This document shows positions 44,446 through 52,670 of a DNA stretch of 64,000 bases, piece after piece. Position 1 is the first letter of the stretch; every line of letters starts with the position of its first letter. Position numbers and translations under genes: made by a program. Source of the stretch: DATAOG01 sp963753685 (GTDB taxonomy: Bacteria > Pseudomonadota > Alphaproteobacteria > Geminicoccales > Geminicoccaceae); NCBI GenBank assembly GCA_963753685.1, contig CAVWDE010000014.1:1-64000 (forward strand), read 5' to 3'. The notes beneath the pieces are model-generated. The model was not told the DNA's origin. It made no database searches and saw only the letters and a program-made list of their open reading frames with translations.

Positions 44446-46251
44446 TCAGAGGCGGGCGACCTCGGGCAGCGCGCCGCCGGCCCAGGCGCGCTCGAACAGC
44501 CTGCGGGTCGCCGCCGCGGCGGCCGCATCGCCCGCCGCGTCCTCCGCCTTCATCAGCCCGAACAGCGCCCAGCCGTTGTTCGGCGCATCGAGCAGCGCGG
44601 CCTCGAAGACCTTTGCCGCCTCGTCGGCGCGGCCGGCCATCAGCAGCGCGGCGCCGAGCGACTGGCGCACCGGATAGTACCAATAGGGCGGCTCCATGTA
44701 GGGCAGCGAGTCCTGGATCTGGACCGCCACCCGGTACTCGCCGATCGCCCCCTCGAGGTCGCCGCCGGCCTGCGCGATCCGGCCCTCGAGCACGTGCCGG
44801 GCGAGCTGCAGGATGTCCGGCGCCGGCACGCCCCATGCCTTCAGGAGGCTGAAGTCGGCGCTCTGATTGAGCGCCGCGATGCGCGCCGCCTCGGTGCGCG
44901 CGCCGTCCAGATCGCCCTCTGCGGTCAGCGCTGCCCCGCGCGCGTAGTGCCACATCGCCTGAAGGTACGGAAACCCGTCGCCCGGGTCGGGCAGGGCCAG
45001 GGCCTTGGCCGGCTCGGCAAACTGCACATAGGCGAAATACGGCGCCGCCTTGACCGGCTGCACCAGGCCGACCTTGGCGGCGACCGCGTCCGGGATCAGG
45101 CCCGCGAGCTTGTCGGACGCCTGCAGCGAGGTCGCGGCGTCGCCCGCCATCTGCGCCGAGACGAGCTCGAAGTGTACGTTGTGAGGGTAGTAGCCGTACG
45201 GATAGATCCCGTCGGCGTGGACCTTGCCGACGTCGACCTTTGCGAGGTAGCCCTCGTCGACCTTGACGGCCGCGATGTTCGCCTGCAGCGCGTCCAGGTA
45301 GCGGCCGACCCGGTAGTAGGTGTGCGACGGCATGTGCACGATGTGGCCGGCACCGGGCATCAGCGCCGCCAGATGATCGGCGTAGCGCTCGGCCCGTTCG
45401 GGCGTGCTCGAAGCCTCGGTCAGGTGGATATACAAATGGATCGCGGCGGCTTGGTCCGGATTGGCGGCGAGCACCCCTTCGATAGCGCTCACCGCCTCGC
45501 CCACCCGCCCCTTGGGCGTGCGCTTGTCGGCTTCCCAGTAGTCCCAGGGCGTGGTGTTCATGACCGCATCGGCGAACAGCACCGCGATGTTCTGATCGTC
45601 CGGAAAGCGCGCGTGCAGCCCGGCCATGGCGTCGGCGTAGGCCTGGTCCAGCGCCTTGCGGTCGGCATCCGGCGCATCCGAGTAGCGGGTCGCCAGAGCC
45701 GCAATCAGCGCCTGCTCGCGCTCGCTCGCCTGCGGCGCCAGCGCCTGCGCCTTCCTAAGCGCCGCGAGGGCCGGAGCCTTCGCGTCATCCTCCATCGGCG
45801 CATTGATGTTCGGGCCGAGCGCGAACGCCTCGCCCCAGTAGCAGAGCGCGCACTGCGGGTCCTGCCGCTCGGCCTCGCGGAACGCGCGCAACGCCTCGGC
45901 GTGGTTGAAGGCCCAGGTCAACCGGAAGCCCTGGTCGAAGTAACGCTGCGCCATTTCGCTGCCGGTCGCGACCCGGTAGCCGAGATCGCCGAGCCCGTCC
46001 CAAAGCGGCGGCGGCGCGTCGGCGACCTCCGCAGCGTGGGCGGGGGGGACCATCGCGAGGCGCATCAGCTGGAAGGCGCTGGCGTGCCGGTTGCCACGAC
46101 CGCACACGCCCGCGGCCACATAGCCGGGGTCGAGCAGCCGCACGACATCGCTCTCGTCCGGCCCCATTGCCGACCGCCAGACGATCGCGCCGCCGGCCAC
46201 GAGACCGGTGCTCAAGAGCAGCGCGAGTGTCAGCTTTCGATTGGCCATCAC
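44446..46251 (-). CDS. Tetratricopeptide-repeat protein, membrane-anchored or secreted
   Basis: A 601-residue protein. N-terminal LTLALLLSTGLVAGGAIVW is a signal sequence or membrane anchor. Several degenerate TPR helical pairs follow: RYFDQGFRLTWAFNHAEALR, DPQCALCYWGEAFALGPNIN, GHIVHMPSHTYYRVGRYLDA and later GAIGEYRVAVQIQDSLPYME. TPR solenoids bind proteins or peptides; no catalytic motif is seen. A GTG at 46251 with a GGGGAG upstream and an ATG one codon later are both usable starts. A CRP-type palindrome lies about 80-100 bases upstream. Confidence 0.8.
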   Translation of the reverse strand: MMANRKLTLALLLSTGLVAGGAIVWRSAMGPDESDVVRLLDPGYVAAGVCGRGNRHASAFQLMRLAMVPPAHAAEVADAPPPLWDGLGDLGYRVATGSEMAQRYFDQGFRLTWAFNHAEALRAFREAERQDPQCALCYWGEAFALGPNINAPMEDDAKAPALAALRKAQALAPQASEREQALIAALATRYSDAPDADRKALDQAYADAMAGLHARFPDDQNIAVLFADAVMNTTPWDYWEADKRTPKGRVGEAVSAIEGVLAANPDQAAAIHLYIHLTEASSTPERAERYADHLAALMPGAGHIVHMPSHTYYRVGRYLDALQANIAAVKVDEGYLAKVDVGKVHADGIYPYGYYPHNVHFELVSAQMAGDAATSLQASDKLAGLIPDAVAAKVGLVQPVKAAPYFAYVQFAEPAKALALPDPGDGFPYLQAMWHYARGAALTAEGDLDGARTEAARIAALNQSADFSLLKAWGVPAPDILQLARHVLEGRIAQAGGDLEGAIGEYRVAVQIQDSLPYMEPPYWYYPVRQSLGAALLMAGRADEAAKVFEAALLDAPNNGWALFGLMKAEDAAGDAAAAAATRRLFERAWAGGALPEVARL

Positions 46252-46333
46252 AGCTACTCCCCGAGGATCGTTGCCCGCCTGGCGGCAGGATATCCCACTC
46301 TACGTTGTTCTTATCCGAGCCCACGGCCGCGGT

Positions 46334-46353
46334 GTTGTGAACCAGTTCACAAC
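46334..46353. promoter_or_regulatory. CRP/FNR-type palindrome
   Basis: GTTGTGAAC-CA-GTTCACAAC is a perfect 9-bp inverted repeat containing TGTGA-N6-TCACA, the CRP consensus. It lies about 83 bases upstream of the GTG of the TPR gene on the minus strand, and about 243 bases upstream of lgt. No regulator gene is within the window, so the binder is unknown. Confidence 0.6.
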
Positions 46354-46596
46354 TCACCCCTCCCGGACCGCAGGACCGCCTTCAGGGCGGTCAGCAGCAG
46401 AGCCTCGCCGGTCGCGTGGATCATGGGCGTCCTCATCTCCAAGGCCGGTCCGATGACCATAGATACGCCGCTTTGCCGGATGATGTCAGGATCGAGCGCC
46501 CTGGGTATCGATTGTTTCTGCGCCCGCCGCAGCCTTGCGGCCGTTCCGGACCCGGGCCTATAAGGCTCGCGATCCCTGGCCACGAGCGCAAACCCA

Positions 46597-47418
46597 GTGC
46601 CGCTGCTTGCCATCCCCTTCCCGGCGATCGACCCGGTCCTGATCCAGTTCGGGCCGTTCGCGATCCGTTGGTATGCGCTCGCCTACATCTTCGGCCTGGT
46701 GATCGGCTGGCGCTACCTGCGCTGGCTGGTCCAGCGCCCCGGCTGGCAGATGACCCCGGAGCAGCTCGACGACCTCTTGGTCTACGTCACGCTCGGCGTC
46801 GTGCTCGGCGGGCGGATCGGCTACATCCTGTTCTATCGGCCGGATTTCTACTTCAGCCACCCGCTCGAGATGCTCCGGGTGTGGGAGGGCGGCATGTCGT
46901 TCCACGGCGGCATGCTCGGGGTCGTGGCGGCGAGCGCCCTGTTCGCCCACCTGCGCAAGCTCAAGGTGCTCGAGATCGGGGATGCGATCGCGTGCGCGGC
47001 GCCGATCGGCCTGTTCCTCGGCCGGCTCGCCAACTTCATCAACGGCGAGCTCTGGGGCCGACCGAGCGACGTGCCCTGGGCCATGGTGTTCCCCAACGCC
47101 GGCCCGGAGCCGCGGCATCCGAGCCAGCTCTACGAGGCCGGGCTCGAGGGCGTGCTGCTGTTCCTGGTCATGACGTTCCTGGCAGTGCGCCCGCGCACGC
47201 CCGGCTCCGAGGGCCGTCTGACCGGCGCTTTCCTGATCGGCTATGGCATCGCGCGCTGCGTGGGCGAATTGTTCCGCCAGCCGGATATCCAGCTCGGCTT
47301 CCTCGCCGGCGGCCTGACCATGGGCCAGCTGCTGTCGCTGCCGATGATCGCGGTCGGCCTGGCACTGGTCGCCTGGAGCCAGCGCGGCGCCCGCCGCTCG
47401 AGCCTTGAGCGACCTTAG
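46597..47418 (+). CDS. lgt: Prolipoprotein diacylglyceryl transferase Lgt
   Basis: A 273-residue polytopic inner-membrane enzyme that attaches diacylglycerol to the lipobox Cys of prolipoproteins. Family regions: ALAYIFGLVIGWRYL, LGVVLGGRIGYILFY, the functional MSFHGGMLGVV, GLFLGRLANFINGELWGRPS and PRHPSQLYEAGLEG, with the essential HGGMLG and R...N...E...R pattern. The start is GTG at 46597. The reading ends at 47418 and overlaps the next gene by 14 bases. This order (lgt, methyltransferase, pgeF) is typical of alphaproteobacteria. Confidence 0.95.
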   Translation: MPLLAIPFPAIDPVLIQFGPFAIRWYALAYIFGLVIGWRYLRWLVQRPGWQMTPEQLDDLLVYVTLGVVLGGRIGYILFYRPDFYFSHPLEMLRVWEGGMSFHGGMLGVVAASALFAHLRKLKVLEIGDAIACAAPIGLFLGRLANFINGELWGRPSDVPWAMVFPNAGPEPRHPSQLYEAGLEGVLLFLVMTFLAVRPRTPGSEGRLTGAFLIGYGIARCVGELFRQPDIQLGFLAGGLTMGQLLSLPMIAVGLALVAWSQRGARRSSLERP

Positions 47419-48496
47419 CGCGGTGCTGGCCGCCGAGATCCGCGCGCGCGGCCCGCTCTCGATCGCCCGCTACATGGCGCTGGCACTCGGCCACCCGGCG
47501 CACGGCTATTATCAGCACCGCGACCCGCTCGGCGCCGCCGGCGACTTCACGACCGCGCCCGAGATCAGCCAGATGTTCGGCGAGATCGTCGGCCTCTGGC
47601 TCGCCCAGGCCTGGGCTCAACGCGGCCGGCCGTCCCCCGCCCGCCTGGTCGAGCTCGGCCCCGGCCGCGGCACGCTGATGGCGGACCTGCTGCGCGCCAC
47701 GGCACGCGTAGCGGGCTTTCGCCGGTCGCTGGCGGTCCATCTGGTCGAAAGCAGCCCCCGGTTGCGCGAGCTCCAGGCGGAGCGCCTCGGCGGCATCGAT
47801 GCCGCCTGGCATGACCGCTTCGAGCAGCTGCCGCCGGGACCGCTGTTCCTGGTCGCGAACGAGTTCCTCGACGCCCTGCCGGTCCACCAGCTGGTCCGCA
47901 CCGGGCAAAGCTGGGTCGAGCGCCGGGTCGGGCTTGCTGGGGACGCCAGTCTCGCCTTCGTCCAGGACGACCGGCCATCGCCGCTCGGCCGGTCGCTCCC
48001 GGACGCCGCGCCGGGCGCGGTTGCCGAGCTCAGCCCGGCCCGCGCAGAGCTCGCGCAGCAGATCGGCGAACGGATCGCGGCCGAAGGTGGGGTCGCCCTG
48101 CTGATCGACTACGGCGCCTGGGTCGAGGGCCCGTCCGGCGACACCCTGCAGGCGGTCCGGGGCCATGGCCGCGCCGATCCGCTGGCAGCACCAGGTGCGG
48201 CGGACCTCTCGACGCAGGTCGACTTCAAGGCGCTCGCCGAGGCCGCCCGGGATGGCGGCGCCGCGGTCTTCGGCCCGGTGCCGCAGGGCACGTTCCTGCG
48301 CACGTTCGGGATCGAGGCGCGGGCGCTGCAGCTACTCGAGCGCGCGCGCCCGGAGCAGCGCCGCGAGCTGCGCGCCGGCCTCTTCCGCCTGACCGATCCC
48401 GCCGCCATGGGCGAGCTCTTCAAGGTACTCGTCCTCGCCCGTCCGAAGGGCCCGCCGCCGCCCGGCTTTCACGCCCCGACCCCGATGCCGGCCTGA
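47405..48496 (+). CDS. MidA/NDUFAF7-family SAM methyltransferase
   Basis: A 363-residue protein starting at a TTG that overlaps the lgt end. Characteristic blocks: GPLSIARYMALALGHPAHGY, GDFTTAPEISQMFGEIVGLW, motif I RLVELGPGRGTLMADLLRAT and FLVANEFLDALPVHQLV. The mitochondrial counterpart NDUFAF7 dimethylates an arginine of complex I subunit NDUFS2; the bacterial role may be similar but is unproven. It sits 10 bases upstream of pgeF. Confidence 0.92.
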   Translation: MSDLSAVLAAEIRARGPLSIARYMALALGHPAHGYYQHRDPLGAAGDFTTAPEISQMFGEIVGLWLAQAWAQRGRPSPARLVELGPGRGTLMADLLRATARVAGFRRSLAVHLVESSPRLRELQAERLGGIDAAWHDRFEQLPPGPLFLVANEFLDALPVHQLVRTGQSWVERRVGLAGDASLAFVQDDRPSPLGRSLPDAAPGAVAELSPARAELAQQIGERIAAEGGVALLIDYGAWVEGPSGDTLQAVRGHGRADPLAAPGAADLSTQVDFKALAEAARDGGAAVFGPVPQGTFLRTFGIEARALQLLERARPEQRRELRAGLFRLTDPAAMGELFKVLVLARPKGPPPPGFHAPTPMPA

Positions 48497-48506
48497 CCCC
48501 AGCGCC

Positions 48507-49274
48507 ATGCTCCAGGCCACGAACCTCGCCGCTCTTCCCCGCATCCGCCACGGCTTCTTCACCCGCGCGGGCGGGGTCAGCCAGGGCGTGTTCGAGTCGC
48601 TGAACTGCGGCTGGTCGAGCGGCGACGATGCCGACCGGGTCGAGCACAACCGGGCGCTCGCCGTGGCCAGGCTCGGCGCCGCCGCGGGCAGCCTCTGCAC
48701 CGTCCGCCAGGTCCACGGCACCGACGTCGTGCTCGCCCGCGCGCCCGAGCCGGGCCGCCCGAGCCGGCGGGCCGACGCCCTGGTCAGCGATCGCTCTGGC
48801 ATCACGCTCGGCGTGCTGAGCGCCGACTGCGCGCCGGTCCTGTTCGCCGATCCCGCGGCCGGCGTGATCGGCGCCGCCCATGCCGGCTGGCGCGGGGCGC
48901 TCGCGGGCGTCATCGAGGCGACCGTCCGGGCCATGGCGGACCTCGGCGCCCGCCCGGCGCGCATCCGGGCCGCGGTCGGCCCCTGCATCGCAAAGCCTTC
49001 CTACGAGGTCGGCCCGGATCTGCAGCAGCCGGTGCTCGCCGACGACCCCGCGAGCGCGGTTTTTTTCGAACCCCTCGCCGGTTCCGACCGGCTGCTGTTC
49101 GACCTCGAGGCCTACGCCCTCCAGCGCCTCGCGCGCGCCGGCGTCGAGCACGTCCTCGCGCTCGGCGCCGACACCTTCGCCGACGAAGCCCGCTTCTTCA
49201 GCGCCCGCCGCACCCGCAAGGCGGGCGGCGAGCGCTTCGGCCTCCTGCTGTCCGCGATCCTGCTGCTCGAATGA
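48507..49274 (+). CDS. pgeF: Peptidoglycan editing factor PgeF
   Basis: A 255-residue multicopper-oxidase-like (DUF152) protein. The start LPRIRHGFFTRAGGVSQGVF matches the family, with CTVRQVHGTDVVLAR (His ligand), GVLSADCAPVLFAD (Cys ligand) and VIGAAHAGWRGALAGVIEAT (His ligand) forming the metal or active site. PgeF-type proteins remove wrongly inserted residues from peptidoglycan precursors or act as purine-nucleoside phosphorylases. Good length; tail SARRTRKAGGERFGLLL is typical. Confidence 0.92.
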   Translation: MLQATNLAALPRIRHGFFTRAGGVSQGVFESLNCGWSSGDDADRVEHNRALAVARLGAAAGSLCTVRQVHGTDVVLARAPEPGRPSRRADALVSDRSGITLGVLSADCAPVLFADPAAGVIGAAHAGWRGALAGVIEATVRAMADLGARPARIRAAVGPCIAKPSYEVGPDLQQPVLADDPASAVFFEPLAGSDRLLFDLEAYALQRLARAGVEHVLALGADTFADEARFFSARRTRKAGGERFGLLLSAILLLE

Positions 49275-49326
49275 CGGCGCGACGCTGAGGTGGTGTCTCG
49301 TCCTGTCCTGGACCGGAGGTCTGTAT

Positions 49327-49959
49327 TCAGCTTCTCTCGAAGAGAGGCATTAATCTGGGGATCTCAAAATTACCCCAGCATTTCTGAGAGAGCTCGCTGC
49401 TGGTGGGAGGAAATGCTCCGTGAATGACCTTAATGCCCTTAGATTGTAGGAATTCCGCGACCGGTACAAAATCGCGATCGGCCGAGACGAGTACAGCTGC
49501 ATCATAGCTTTCCGACCATGCAAGGCTTATGATATCAGTAGCCATTCGCGTATCGACGCCTTTCTCTTCGGTTCCTCTCATGTCTCCGCCACAGACCTTG
49601 CAATCTGGAACCTCGGTTTGGCAGTGCGGGCATTTCGGGTAACTTCGCTTCTTTTTACGCTCTAACAAGACGACGTTGACGCCAGGCATCCGATCAAGCG
49701 TATTAGTGAACCAATGCCGGAATGTTCCATCCTTTGGTTTGTTGGGGTCATATGAGCCATAAACATGCATGGCTTCATAGTGCGCCGTGGATGTCGGCTC
49801 TATGAGCTTACCAGCCTCGCTGGCGAGCGTGGGGCCGAGCTTACGCCAATCGACACGGAAGCTCTCTTGGCGCGATCGAATCGATAGGCTGAAGTTCCAA
49901 AAATCGACGAAAATTCGCACGCGCAAACGGCTAAACTGGCCACCGGGGTTCAGCGTCAT
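49327..49959 (-). CDS. NYN-domain (LabA/DUF88-like) protein with zinc ribbon
   Basis: A 210-residue product from ATG 49959 (an upstream ATG at 50076 would add a basic low-quality tail). NYN is a PIN-like RNase fold; the acidic residues are visible in RVRIFVDFWNFSLSI, GVDTRMATDIISLA and VLVSADRDFVPVAEFLQ. A zinc ribbon is inserted before the second motif (CPHCQTEVPDCKVCGG). The base composition is visibly more AT-rich than the flanks, suggesting transfer. No partner gene is adjacent on this strand; an IS256 copy has inserted in its upstream region. The role could be RNA turnover or defence, unproven. Confidence 0.78.
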   Translation of the reverse strand: MTLNPGGQFSRLRVRIFVDFWNFSLSIRSRQESFRVDWRKLGPTLASEAGKLIEPTSTAHYEAMHVYGSYDPNKPKDGTFRHWFTNTLDRMPGVNVVLLERKKKRSYPKCPHCQTEVPDCKVCGGDMRGTEEKGVDTRMATDIISLAWSESYDAAVLVSADRDFVPVAEFLQSKGIKVIHGAFPPTSSELSQKCWGNFEIPRLMPLFERS

Positions 49960-50116
49960 AGGACGTTCTCGCCCCTGAAAACGAATGCGGGGACGCGCAA
50001 CGGCGTCCCCGGGGTAGTCATACTCGGTTCGCCGTATCCGACGATGCGGGCGGCTCCCCGAGGGGTTTTCATGCACGCATTATCTATACGCGCCACGCTC
50101 AAAAGTCAATTAGCGA

Positions 50117-50125
50117 ATCGCGGAG
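50117..50125. repeat. Target-site duplication, left copy
   Basis: ATCGCGGAG directly abuts the left end of the IS256 element and is repeated at 51408-51416. Nine base pairs is within the usual range for this family. Confidence 0.85.
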
Positions 50126-51407
50126 GGTGACGTATAGGAGTTTGTGTCAGAGGCGGGAGGGGGTACTCCCCGGCGGAGTTGATGAGACCCGCAAGATGGA
50201 GCACCGCCGATGCCGCAGACTGCGACGATCAAGAGCTTACCAGCAGCGTTCCGCATGATGAAGGCCATGCAGGCGGAAGACGTCGAATGGGGCGAGGACT
50301 ACCGGCTGGCCGCCCGCCAGGCGCTGGCCGAGCTGCTCGAGGGCCGCATGGCCGCGACCATCGACCGGCACCTCGAGCGCATCGCCGAGCTTGGCCAAGC
50401 GGATCGCCGCAACGGCTGCTACCGGCGCTGGCTGCTGACCGAGCCCGGCGCGATCGAGCTGGCGGTGCCGCGCACGCGGACGTTCAGCGCGCTCAGGGTG
50501 GTCCGCGCCTACGCCCGCCGGGTGCGCGACGTCGACCGGATGATCCTGGCCTGCTTCGCCCTCGGCCTGTCGACGCGCAAGGTGGCGAGAGCGCTGTTGC
50601 CCGTCCTCGGGCAGCCGGTCAGCCCGGGCACCGTCAGCCAGGTCGCCAGGCAGCTGGACGCGGCGGTCGTCGCCTTTCACCAGCGGCCGCTGCAGGACCA
50701 GTATCGGGTGCTGGTCCTGGATGGTGTCGTGCTCAAGCGCAAGACCGGCGCCGGCGCCCTGGCCAGGCCGGTGCTGGTGGCGCTCGGCCTGCGTCCCGAC
50801 GGCAAGAAGGAGGTCATCGACTTTCGCCTCGCGACCGCCGAGAGCGCCGCCCAGTGGCAGCTGTTCCTCGGCGATCTGATCCGCCGCGGGCTGACCGGCG
50901 AGCACCTCGAGAGGCTCTGCGTCGACGGCGGCGCGGGCCTGCTCGCCGCCCTGCCGACGGCGTTTCCTGGCCTCCCCGTGCAGAGATGTTGGGCGCACAA
51001 GATCCGCAACGTGCTGAACAAGGTGCGCAAGCCCGACCAACCGGCCATCCAGGCGGACCTGCATCGGATCATGAAGGCCTCGACCTTGCCGGCCGCCTGG
51101 TGCGCCGCCCGCCGCTTCGCCGACCGCTGGCAGGACCTCTGCCCCAAGGCGGTCGCCTGCCTGCGCGCCGACCTCGACGATCTGCTCACCTGCTGGCGCT
51201 ACCCGACCCGCGCCGAGCGCAAGGCGGTGCGCACCACCAACGCGATCGAGCGCCGCTTCCGCGAGGTCCGCCGCCGCACCCGCCCAATGGGCACCTTCCA
51301 GGACAAGACCTCCATGGACCGCATCCTGTTCGCCGTCTTCACCCACGAAAACCTCAACCAGGGAATCGCTACCCCCTTCCCACTGACACACAACTCTTGA
51401 CGTTACC
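50126..51407 (+). mobile_element. IS256-family insertion sequence, intact
   Basis: A 1282-bp element. The left end GGTGACGTATAGGAGTTTGT and the reverse complement of the right end (GGTAACGTCAAGAGTTGTGT) align as imperfect terminal inverted repeats of roughly 35-40 bp, ending in the shared GGGGGTA. A single intact transposase lies inside. Perfect 9-bp duplications flank it, so the insertion is recent and has not been rearranged. It separates the NYN gene from the DUF3500 gene. Confidence 0.85.
50210..51400 (+). CDS. IS256-family transposase
   Basis: A 396-residue Mutator-type DDE transposase. The N-terminal DNA-binding part is followed by the catalytic core: first Asp in YRVLVLDGVVLKRKTGAGAL, second in LERLCVDGGAGLLAALP and the glutamate in TTNAIERRFREVRRRTRPMG. 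The conserved C/H block QRCWAHKIRNVLNKVRK lies between the last two. The frame is complete, so it may be active. The start at 50210 (MPQTATIKSL) is inside the left repeat's downstream region. Confidence 0.92.
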   Translation: MPQTATIKSLPAAFRMMKAMQAEDVEWGEDYRLAARQALAELLEGRMAATIDRHLERIAELGQADRRNGCYRRWLLTEPGAIELAVPRTRTFSALRVVRAYARRVRDVDRMILACFALGLSTRKVARALLPVLGQPVSPGTVSQVARQLDAAVVAFHQRPLQDQYRVLVLDGVVLKRKTGAGALARPVLVALGLRPDGKKEVIDFRLATAESAAQWQLFLGDLIRRGLTGEHLERLCVDGGAGLLAALPTAFPGLPVQRCWAHKIRNVLNKVRKPDQPAIQADLHRIMKASTLPAAWCAARRFADRWQDLCPKAVACLRADLDDLLTCWRYPTRAERKAVRTTNAIERRFREVRRRTRPMGTFQDKTSMDRILFAVFTHENLNQGIATPFPLTHNS

Positions 51408-51416
51408 ATCGCGGAG
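51408..51416. repeat. Target-site duplication, right copy
   Basis: ATCGCGGAG immediately follows the right inverted repeat (ending CGTTACC), matching 50117-50125. Confidence 0.85.
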
Positions 51417-51607
51417 TCCCCTCTTGTGCCCCCCTATTGGGCGCCTTTCTTATCGGGGCCAGATAGGAAGCTCCAGCCGGATGCGAACCCGGCGGTTGAG
51501 AGCGCCGAGTTTCAAACTGGGACACTAACCCGCGCCGAACAGGGCTTGTCGAACCGCGCCCGCAGATGCACCCTCAGCATCGAGCGCCTCAGGGAGGAGT
51601 GCCCGCC

Positions 51608-52645
51608 ATGGCCAGCGACCACCTTCACCATCACCGCCCCCGGCTCGTGCGCGCGACCGCGCTCCCGGAACGCAGCGTCACCCGGGCCTCGCGCGCAACC
51701 ATGGCGAGCCTGGCTGGCAACCTCCTCGAGCACCTCGGCCCCGAGCAGCGGCGGACCGCGCAATGGCCGTTCGCGACCGACGAGCGCGCCAACTGGCACT
51801 TCGTTCCGCGCCCGCGCGCGGGCGTCCCGATCCAGGCGATGAGTGCGCCCGCCAAGGCCGCCGTCCACGACCTGCTCCGCCATTGCCTGAGCGAGATCGG
51901 CTACCAGAAGGCGACCGACATTATGGCGCTCGAGGAGCCGCTCGGCCTGATCGAGAACCACCAGCGCCACTACCGCCACCCCGAGAACTACAGCGTCACG
52001 GTCTTCGGCGAGCCCGGCCGGCTGCCCTGGGGCTGGCGGATCGAGGGCCACCATCTGTCGCTGAACTTCACCGCGGTCACCGAGGAGCTGATCACGGTCG
52101 CCCCGGTCTTCTTCGGCGCCAACCCCGCTAAGGTGCCCGACGGCTACCCGATGGCCGGCCACCGCACGCTCGCCCGTGAGACCGACCTCAGCTTCGAGCT
52201 GATCCGGAGCCTGGACGAAGCCCAGCGCGCCCGCGCGATGATTGCCGCGAGTGCCCCCGCCGACTTCCTGACCGTCCCGGGCCGCGAGCATTTCCTCACC
52301 GAGCGCCAGGGCCTGCCGCTCGCCGCGATGCCCGAGCGCCTCCGGAACCTCGCGTTGCAGCTGGTCGCCGACTTCACTCACAGCCTCCGCCACGACCTCG
52401 CCGACACCGAGCTCGAGCGCATCCGCGATGCCGGCGTCGGCGAAATCCACTTCGCCTGGGCCGGCGCGCTGGAGCCAGGGACGCCTAACTACTGGCGCCT
52501 GCACGGGCCGCTCAGCGTGATCGAGTACGACAACACCCAGAACCAGGCCAACCACATCCACTCGGTCTGGCACGACCTCGAGCGCAACTTCGGCCGCGAT
52601 CTCCTGCGCGAACACTACGAAACCGGCCACCACGGCCACGCTTGA
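51608..52645 (+). CDS. DUF3500-family protein
   Basis: A 345-residue protein preceded by a strong GGGAGGAG box before the ATG (MASDHLHHHRP). The DUF3500 signature is clear: ERANWHFVPRPRAGVPIQAM, GRLPWGWRIEGHHLSLNFTA, VAPVFFGANPAKV and YWRLHGPLSVIEYDNTQNQA followed by NHIHSVWHDLERNFG. The family is found in bacteria and some eukaryotes and has no firmly established activity; the conserved His pairs suggest metal binding. It neighbours oxidative enzymes but converges on them. Confidence 0.85.
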   Translation: MASDHLHHHRPRLVRATALPERSVTRASRATMASLAGNLLEHLGPEQRRTAQWPFATDERANWHFVPRPRAGVPIQAMSAPAKAAVHDLLRHCLSEIGYQKATDIMALEEPLGLIENHQRHYRHPENYSVTVFGEPGRLPWGWRIEGHHLSLNFTAVTEELITVAPVFFGANPAKVPDGYPMAGHRTLARETDLSFELIRSLDEAQRARAMIAASAPADFLTVPGREHFLTERQGLPLAAMPERLRNLALQLVADFTHSLRHDLADTELERIRDAGVGEIHFAWAGALEPGTPNYWRLHGPLSVIEYDNTQNQANHIHSVWHDLERNFGRDLLREHYETGHHGHA

Positions 52646-52670
52646 ACCGCGGCCACCTCGGTCGAGAGGC

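Noticed and set aside
46347..46613. Minus-strand 88-residue frame between the TPR gene and lgt
   Set aside because: In some alphaproteobacteria ubiK-like genes sit here, but this translation has no such pattern; only its middle looks protein-like, so I do not call it.
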